A stretch of 17,024 bases of DNA, from the NCBI GenBank assembly GCA_965371325.1, contig CBDUXZ010000006.1, forward strand, positions 1 to 17,024, written 5' to 3'. This document shows, piece after piece, positions 13,737 through 17,024 of this stretch. Position 1 is the stretch's first letter. Every line of letters starts with the position of its first letter. Source of the DNA: CBDUXZ01 sp965371325 [NCBI: uncultured bacterium]. Lineage in GTDB: Bacteria; JAUYMQ01. The translations under genes were made by a program, and so were the position numbers. The notes beneath the pieces were generated by a model that searched no databases, was not told where the DNA came from, and saw only the letters and a program-made list of their open reading frames with translations.

Positions 13737-14636
13737 ATGGCCGGAACGATCGATTGCGAAGAGATGCAAAAACACTTTGGAGCGGCCTTGTCCCGCGAGA
13801 TCAGGAGCGGTGACGCGCGCGCGCTGAAGCGTCACCTGGCGGATTGCGAGGGTTGCTCCGATCGGTATGCCCAGGCCGCTGCTGCTTGGGGTTTCATGGG
13901 ACGATGGGAAGATGAAGTGCCTCCCGTCTCACTGGAAGGACGTGTCCGCGGACGAATAGCGGAAGCCATGCGGGTAGACGCGTCGGCGGATATGTCCGGG
14001 GGCATCCAGATGGGGCGGGAGGTAATTCTTCCCGTTGCGCTAGGGGTTCTCTTTGCTCTTGTCTCCGTGACGGGAACCCTCTGGAATATGGATGCGGGCG
14101 CGCACGCCCTCTCCAGGCTGGTTGTCAGCGTCGCTGCCTGGTCCGGTCTCTATGTTGGCGTCTTCATCGCCATTTTCCGCCGTGTGCGCCTCGGCGGAAT
14201 TGACGTCGGCCGGCTCGCGAAACTGGCCCTCGCCGGAACCGCAGGTGCGCTCCTTTTCTTCTCCTTCTGTCCCATCTCGAGCGAAGAGCACGTTTGTCAG
14301 ATGCTCCCCTTTCTGAGGCCGCTTTTCGATCTGGCCGGCGGAACGCCCGCCTATTTCATCCTCGGGGTCATGTCGGCCCTCCTGCCCGTGTATCTGCTCA
14401 CCGCGATCGTCGGAAAGCGCATTGAAGCGGTGCCTGGAAAGGCGGCCATCGTTATCGCCTTCATGGTTGCCGTTCTCATCATGCCGGCGCTCGTCCTTCA
14501 AAAGGCCCCTCTTACCTTCGATATAATCGCCCTTGCCCTGGGAAGCACGGCGCTCGGTCTTTTTGCCGGCTCCTTCCTTGGAACGATGGCCGGGCTTTGG
14601 ACGACGTCGCGCGTCGGTGCTACCCATGCCGCGTGA
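13737..14636 (+). CDS. Zinc-finger anti-sigma factor with six membrane helices
   Basis: 299 aa, ATG 13737 two bases after the sigma stop. The N-terminus carries the anti-sigma zinc-binding pattern C7...H33-x3-C37-x2-C40 (RHLADCEGC), which in ZAS proteins holds Zn and clamps the sigma factor. After a short linker there are six hydrophobic segments, beginning near residues 95, 128, 160, 203, 233 and 256. Most ZAS proteins have a single membrane span, so a six-helix membrane part is unusual and recalls DUF1109/NrsF-type anti-sigma proteins. The segment FCPISSEEHVC (Cys178, Cys187) lies between helices 3 and 4 and could sense redox state or metal; that is speculation. Likely role: binds the upstream sigma factor, perhaps also the downstream one, and releases it on an envelope signal. 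Confidence 0.85.
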   Translation: MAGTIDCEEMQKHFGAALSREIRSGDARALKRHLADCEGCSDRYAQAAAAWGFMGRWEDEVPPVSLEGRVRGRIAEAMRVDASADMSGGIQMGREVILPVALGVLFALVSVTGTLWNMDAGAHALSRLVVSVAAWSGLYVGVFIAIFRRVRLGGIDVGRLAKLALAGTAGALLFFSFCPISSEEHVCQMLPFLRPLFDLAGGTPAYFILGVMSALLPVYLLTAIVGKRIEAVPGKAAIVIAFMVAVLIMPALVLQKAPLTFDIIALALGSTALGLFAGSFLGTMAGLWTTSRVGATHAA

Positions 14637-15348
14637 GCGAAGGCGGCGCGAGCAACCATTTTCGGACGCTTCCGGAACGCGGGCTTATCGTTCCCAGGAA
14701 GCTCGGCGGCTTCCGGGCCGCTCTGAAGATCTCCCTCCCCTCAGGTTGAATGGCGCCGGCTGCGGCTCTTCCGATGGCTTCATGCCGGAGGGCCTCTTCA
14801 GGGAACTCTACGATACCTACGCCGACCGGATGCGCCATCTCGCTTTTCGAATTACCCGTAACGAGGCTGACGCGGACGACGCAGTCCAGGATGCATTCCT
14901 GCGCGTTTACGAGAAGTACGGAACCTTCCGGCGCGAATCTTCGCTCTGGACCTGGGTCTACCGTGTAACCCAGACGAGCGCATTGATGATCCTGAAGAAG
15001 AAGAGGTCTCAAAAAAGACTTACGCTCGCTTCGATGAGCACCATGACCTGTAAATTGGAAATGACCCGGGCCCTCACGCCTGAACACGCGCTCTTTCAGT
15101 CCCGGCTGCTGGAGACACTCGACGCGGGCGTCGACCTGCTCATCCCATCGCTCCGATCACCGATGCGGGCCTATCTTCATGATGGCCTCAATCAGAAGGA
15201 GCTCTCTGAGCAACACGGGATTACCCTTCTTGCAACGAAGGCGCGCATGCACCGCGCCCGCCGGCTCCTGCGCCGGCAACTAAGGCCCCATCTTCAGCCC
15301 GAGTCCGGCGGCGACAGGCTCGCTCCCCGGCTTGCGCCGATCCGGTAA
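14626..15348 (+). CDS. Second ECF-type RNA polymerase sigma factor
   Basis: Start uncertain. ATG 14626 overlaps the end of the anti-sigma gene by 11 bases and gives 240 aa, with an Arg-rich 52-residue extension before the conserved part. ATG 14782 (MPEGLFRELYDTY) gives 188 aa, the usual ECF length. Neither has a good ribosome site, and I keep the overlapping start because coupling could explain its translation. Region 2 reads FRELYDTYADRMRHLAFRITRNEADADDAVQDAFLRVYEKY, then SLWTWVYRVTQTSALMILKKKR, with the usual DADDAVQDAF motif. Region 4 is more divergent: LIPSLRSPMRAYLHDGLNQKELSEQHGITLLATKARMHRARRLLRRQL, still a recognisable helix-turn-helix ending TKARMHRAR. The order sigma, anti-sigma, sigma suggests that the two sigma factors share or cross-regulate through one membrane anti-sigma factor. 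Confidence 0.85.
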   Translation: MPRERRRREQPFSDASGTRAYRSQEARRLPGRSEDLPPLRLNGAGCGSSDGFMPEGLFRELYDTYADRMRHLAFRITRNEADADDAVQDAFLRVYEKYGTFRRESSLWTWVYRVTQTSALMILKKKRSQKRLTLASMSTMTCKLEMTRALTPEHALFQSRLLETLDAGVDLLIPSLRSPMRAYLHDGLNQKELSEQHGITLLATKARMHRARRLLRRQLRPHLQPESGGDRLAPRLAPIR

Positions 15349-15416
15349 ACTTTCACACTCCCTGCACTTCTTCAAATGCCACCTCGTGACGGTACCTGTG
15401 CGCTTCCCCCTGCCGC

Positions 15417-15439
15417 GGCGCCGGGACTGTTCCCGCGCC
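15417..15439. other. GC-rich hairpin between the second ECF gene and the methyltransferase
   Basis: GGCGCCGGGA pairs with TCCCGCGCC through one bulged C around a CTGT loop. It lies 69 bases past the sigma stop in the 193-base gap 15349-15541. There is no T-run, so it may aid rho-dependent ending or simply be GC-rich sequence. Confidence 0.35.
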
Positions 15440-15541
15440 CGCTCCCTGCGGTAGAATGGTCACCCCAGATACCACACCTGTCAGGTAGGGGCCGTCGCTG
15501 CCGGATTCGGTGAGGGTGTCGAACCATACGGAGGGAGCATC

Positions 15542-16597
15542 ATGGCGCTCGATGAGAAGAAGCTGCAGGAATTTGTGAACAAGGCGGTCGGAGACATGGG
15601 AGCGGCCCTTACCGCGGCGCTGGTTGTGACGGGAGACCGGCTCGGACTGTACAAGGCAATGGCGGCTGCGGGACCGCTCACAGTGGCTGGTCTGGCGGAG
15701 AAGACCGGGACGATCGAACGCTGCGTTCGGGAGTGGCTTGGCGCCCAGGCCGCTGCGGGTTACGTGATGTACGATGCATCATCCGAGCGTTACAGCATCA
15801 CGGAGGAGCAGGCCGCCGCTCTTGCGGATGACGACAGCCCGGCGAACGTTATCGGCGGTTTCATCGGTATGACCGCTGCGATGAAGGCAGAGCCTAAGGT
15901 TCGCGAAGCGTTCCGGAGTGGAAAAGGGGTCGGCTGGCACGAACATGACCCCGCTCTCTTCGAGGGCACGGAGCGGTTTTTCCGGCCGGGCTACAAGGCG
16001 ACTCTGGTCAGCGCGTGGATCCCGGCCCTGGAAGGGGTCGAGGAGAAGCTCAAGGCGGGGGCCCGGGTCGCGGACGTGGGATGCGGACACGGCGCGTCGA
16101 CCATCATCATGGCCCAGGCGTTTCCGAACTCCACGTTCACGGGCTTCGACTACCACGCTCCCTCCGTCGAAACGGCTCAAAGAAGAGCGGAGGAGGCCGG
16201 GATTTCGGACAGGGTGCGCTTCGATCGTGCCTCGGCCCAGGATTTTCCCGGAAAATACGATCTGGTCGCTTGCTTTGACTGTCTCCATGACATGGGCGAT
16301 CCGGTTGGAGCGGCGGCGCATGTCCGCGGTGCCCTCGAGGAGGACGGGACGTGGCTCATCGTGGAGCCGTTCGCGGGTGATAGCGTGGAAGAGAACCTCA
16401 ATCCGGTGGGGCGCGTTTTCTATGGCGCATCCACGCTGGTTTGCACACCCGCAGCGCTCTCGCAGGAAGTCGGTCTTGCACTGGGGGCCCAGGCGGGGGA
16501 GGGACGGTTGCGCGAGGTCGTGATGAAAGGCGGGTTCACCCGTTTTCGCCGGGCTACGGAGACACCCTTCAATCTTATTCTTGAAGCCCGGCCCTGA
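15542..16597 (+). CDS. Two-domain SAM-dependent methyltransferase (Rv2258c-like)
   Basis: 351 aa from ATG 15542, with GGAGGGAG a few bases upstream. Residues 1-110 are helical and hold a winged-helix domain (ALTAALVVTGDRLGLYKAMAAAGPLTVAGLAEKTGTIERCVREWLGAQAAAGYV) of the kind that forms the dimer and covers the active site in O-methyltransferases. Residues about 168-300 are the class I Rossmann domain: motif I V176ADVGCGHG, then FTGFDYHAPSVETAQRR with the ribose-binding Asp, FDRASAQDFPGKYDLVACFDCLHDMGDP and GTWLIVEPFAGD. The overall plan and length match what I recall of mycobacterial Rv2258c. The substrate is unknown, probably a small aromatic or lipid-like molecule. It stands alone, convergent with the universal stress protein. 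Confidence 0.85.
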   Translation: MALDEKKLQEFVNKAVGDMGAALTAALVVTGDRLGLYKAMAAAGPLTVAGLAEKTGTIERCVREWLGAQAAAGYVMYDASSERYSITEEQAAALADDDSPANVIGGFIGMTAAMKAEPKVREAFRSGKGVGWHEHDPALFEGTERFFRPGYKATLVSAWIPALEGVEEKLKAGARVADVGCGHGASTIIMAQAFPNSTFTGFDYHAPSVETAQRRAEEAGISDRVRFDRASAQDFPGKYDLVACFDCLHDMGDPVGAAAHVRGALEEDGTWLIVEPFAGDSVEENLNPVGRVFYGASTLVCTPAALSQEVGLALGAQAGEGRLREVVMKGGFTRFRRATETPFNLILEARP

Positions 16598-16605
16598 GAA
16601 GGGCC
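16590..16605. terminator. Short hairpin shared by two convergent genes, possible bidirectional terminator
   Basis: GGCCC (16590-16594) and GGGCC (16601-16605) pair around TGAGAA. The hairpin overlaps the methyltransferase TGA and touches the TAG of the opposing gene; the two stops are only 7 bases apart. No T-run follows on either strand, so termination would be weak or rho-aided. Confidence 0.35.
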
Positions 16606-17024
16606 TAGCATCCCTTGGATGAAGACCGCCTGCCGGTAGGATGAACGGTCAGAATTGGGCAGCGGCTGTTCTGCAGAAGTTGCTCCGCGGTGTTTCCCAG
16701 GAGTACACGGGTAACTCCCTTTCGGCCGTGGCTGGCGACGACCACGAGTTGGGCGCGCCAGAGTTTCGCGACGCGTGCAATTGATGTGGTCGGCGCTCCC
16801 GTCACGACCCGGTACTCGACCTTGAAGCCCCGCTTGCGGAGCCGCTCGCCGCGCTTGGCAACCTTCGTGCGAGAGAGCTGCTCATCCTCGGCGATGGTGT
16901 CCGTCGCAGCCACCCAGCCCCACTCGGCCGCGCTCGCGTAGAGCAGAGGCGTGGGATCAACCACGTGCAAAAGCAGCAGGCGCGTTTTCTTCGGATCGGC
17001 GAACGCGACGGCTGCGGTGATTGC
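16605..17024 (-). CDS. Universal stress protein, UspA family (N-terminus beyond the window)
   Basis: The frame is open to the window edge: AITAAVAFADPKKTRLLLLHVVDP precedes the part that has an in-window start, so the true start lies outside and the first beta strand is missing. About 139 residues are present. RLLLLHVVDP is strand 2. GERLRKRGFKVEYRVVTGAPTTSIARVAKLWRAQLVVVASHGRKGVTRVLLGNTAEQLLQNSRCPILTVH covers the C-terminal half, with the V.G.P...I...A and SRCPILTV blocks of UspA. The usual ATP loop G-x2-G-x9-G-S/T reads A-x2-G-x9-G-N, so the first Gly and the Ser/Thr are changed. Usp proteins aid survival in stasis and stress. It is convergent with the methyltransferase. Confidence 0.85.
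   Translation of the reverse strand, partial: AITAAVAFADPKKTRLLLLHVVDPTPLLYASAAEWGWVAATDTIAEDEQLSRTKVAKRGERLRKRGFKVEYRVVTGAPTTSIARVAKLWRAQLVVVASHGRKGVTRVLLGNTAEQLLQNSRCPILTVHPTGRRSSSKGC

Noticed and set aside
14040-14627. Long opposite-strand open frame under the anti-sigma gene (and similar ones elsewhere)
   Set aside because: Low-complexity, charged shadow translation of a GC-rich gene with clear function on the plus strand.

Overview
The window is a GC-rich (about 60-65 %), densely coded stretch of a bacterial chromosome. The host is Gram-negative: the first complete gene encodes an outer-membrane beta-barrel with a Sec signal peptide. The gene mix (HgcAB-like corrinoid/ferredoxin fusion, MeaA-type acyl-CoA mutase with its MeaB GTPase, HPF-cold-shock fusion, TadE/TadG, ECF sigma factors) would fit Desulfobacterota/deltaproteobacteria, NC10, Tectomicrobia or a similar uncultured lineage. 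The sequence alone does not settle the taxon. I saw no tRNA, rRNA, CRISPR array, insertion sequence or phage gene.

Layout. (1) 1-1853, plus strand: the tail of an upstream gene, overlapped by a TPR/beta-barrel protein of the polysaccharide-export type, closed by a terminator. (2) 1931-2801, plus strand: an isocitrate lyase/PEP mutase-superfamily lyase split by one extra G in a G5 run. (3) 5240-2847, minus strand: the most interesting part, a compact operon of TetR regulator, SAM methyltransferase and a membrane-bound HgcA-like corrinoid protein fused to an HgcB-like ferredoxin. Both junctions are ATGA stop/start overlaps. The operon is headed by a perfect TTGACA -35, a 17-bp spacer and a -10 that lies inside a perfect 9+4+9 palindrome, presumably the TetR operator. 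(4) 5364-5837: a small secreted basic protein, divergent from the operon. (5) 6024-7976: TadE-like and TadG-like pseudopilins, closed by a strong terminator. (6) 8245-11237: an ethylmalonyl-CoA mutase-type (MeaA) B12 enzyme and its MeaB/ArgK GTPase chaperone, coupled by ATGA. (7) 11245-11440, minus strand: a degraded C-terminal piece of a CBS-domain gene. (8) 11463-12933: an HPF-cold-shock fusion and a rhomboid protease. (9) 13162-15348: an ECF sigma factor, a zinc-finger membrane anti-sigma factor and a second ECF sigma factor. (10) 15542-16597: a two-domain SAM methyltransferase, convergent with (11) a universal stress protein cut off by the window edge.

How the genes may work together. Two separate cobalamin-dependent systems lie within 8 kb: the HgcAB-like operon (cobalt-carbon methyl chemistry, if it behaves like HgcA) and the MeaA/MeaB pair (adenosylcobalamin radical carbon-skeleton rearrangement). 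The SAM methyltransferase between TetR and the HgcAB-like gene suggests an inducible, membrane-bound methyl-transfer pathway with an unknown acceptor. Differences from true HgcA/HgcB (cap-helix motif, ferredoxin ligands, no C-terminal cysteine pair) argue that it is not simply a mercury methylator. All functional statements are by sequence recognition from memory; no search was run.
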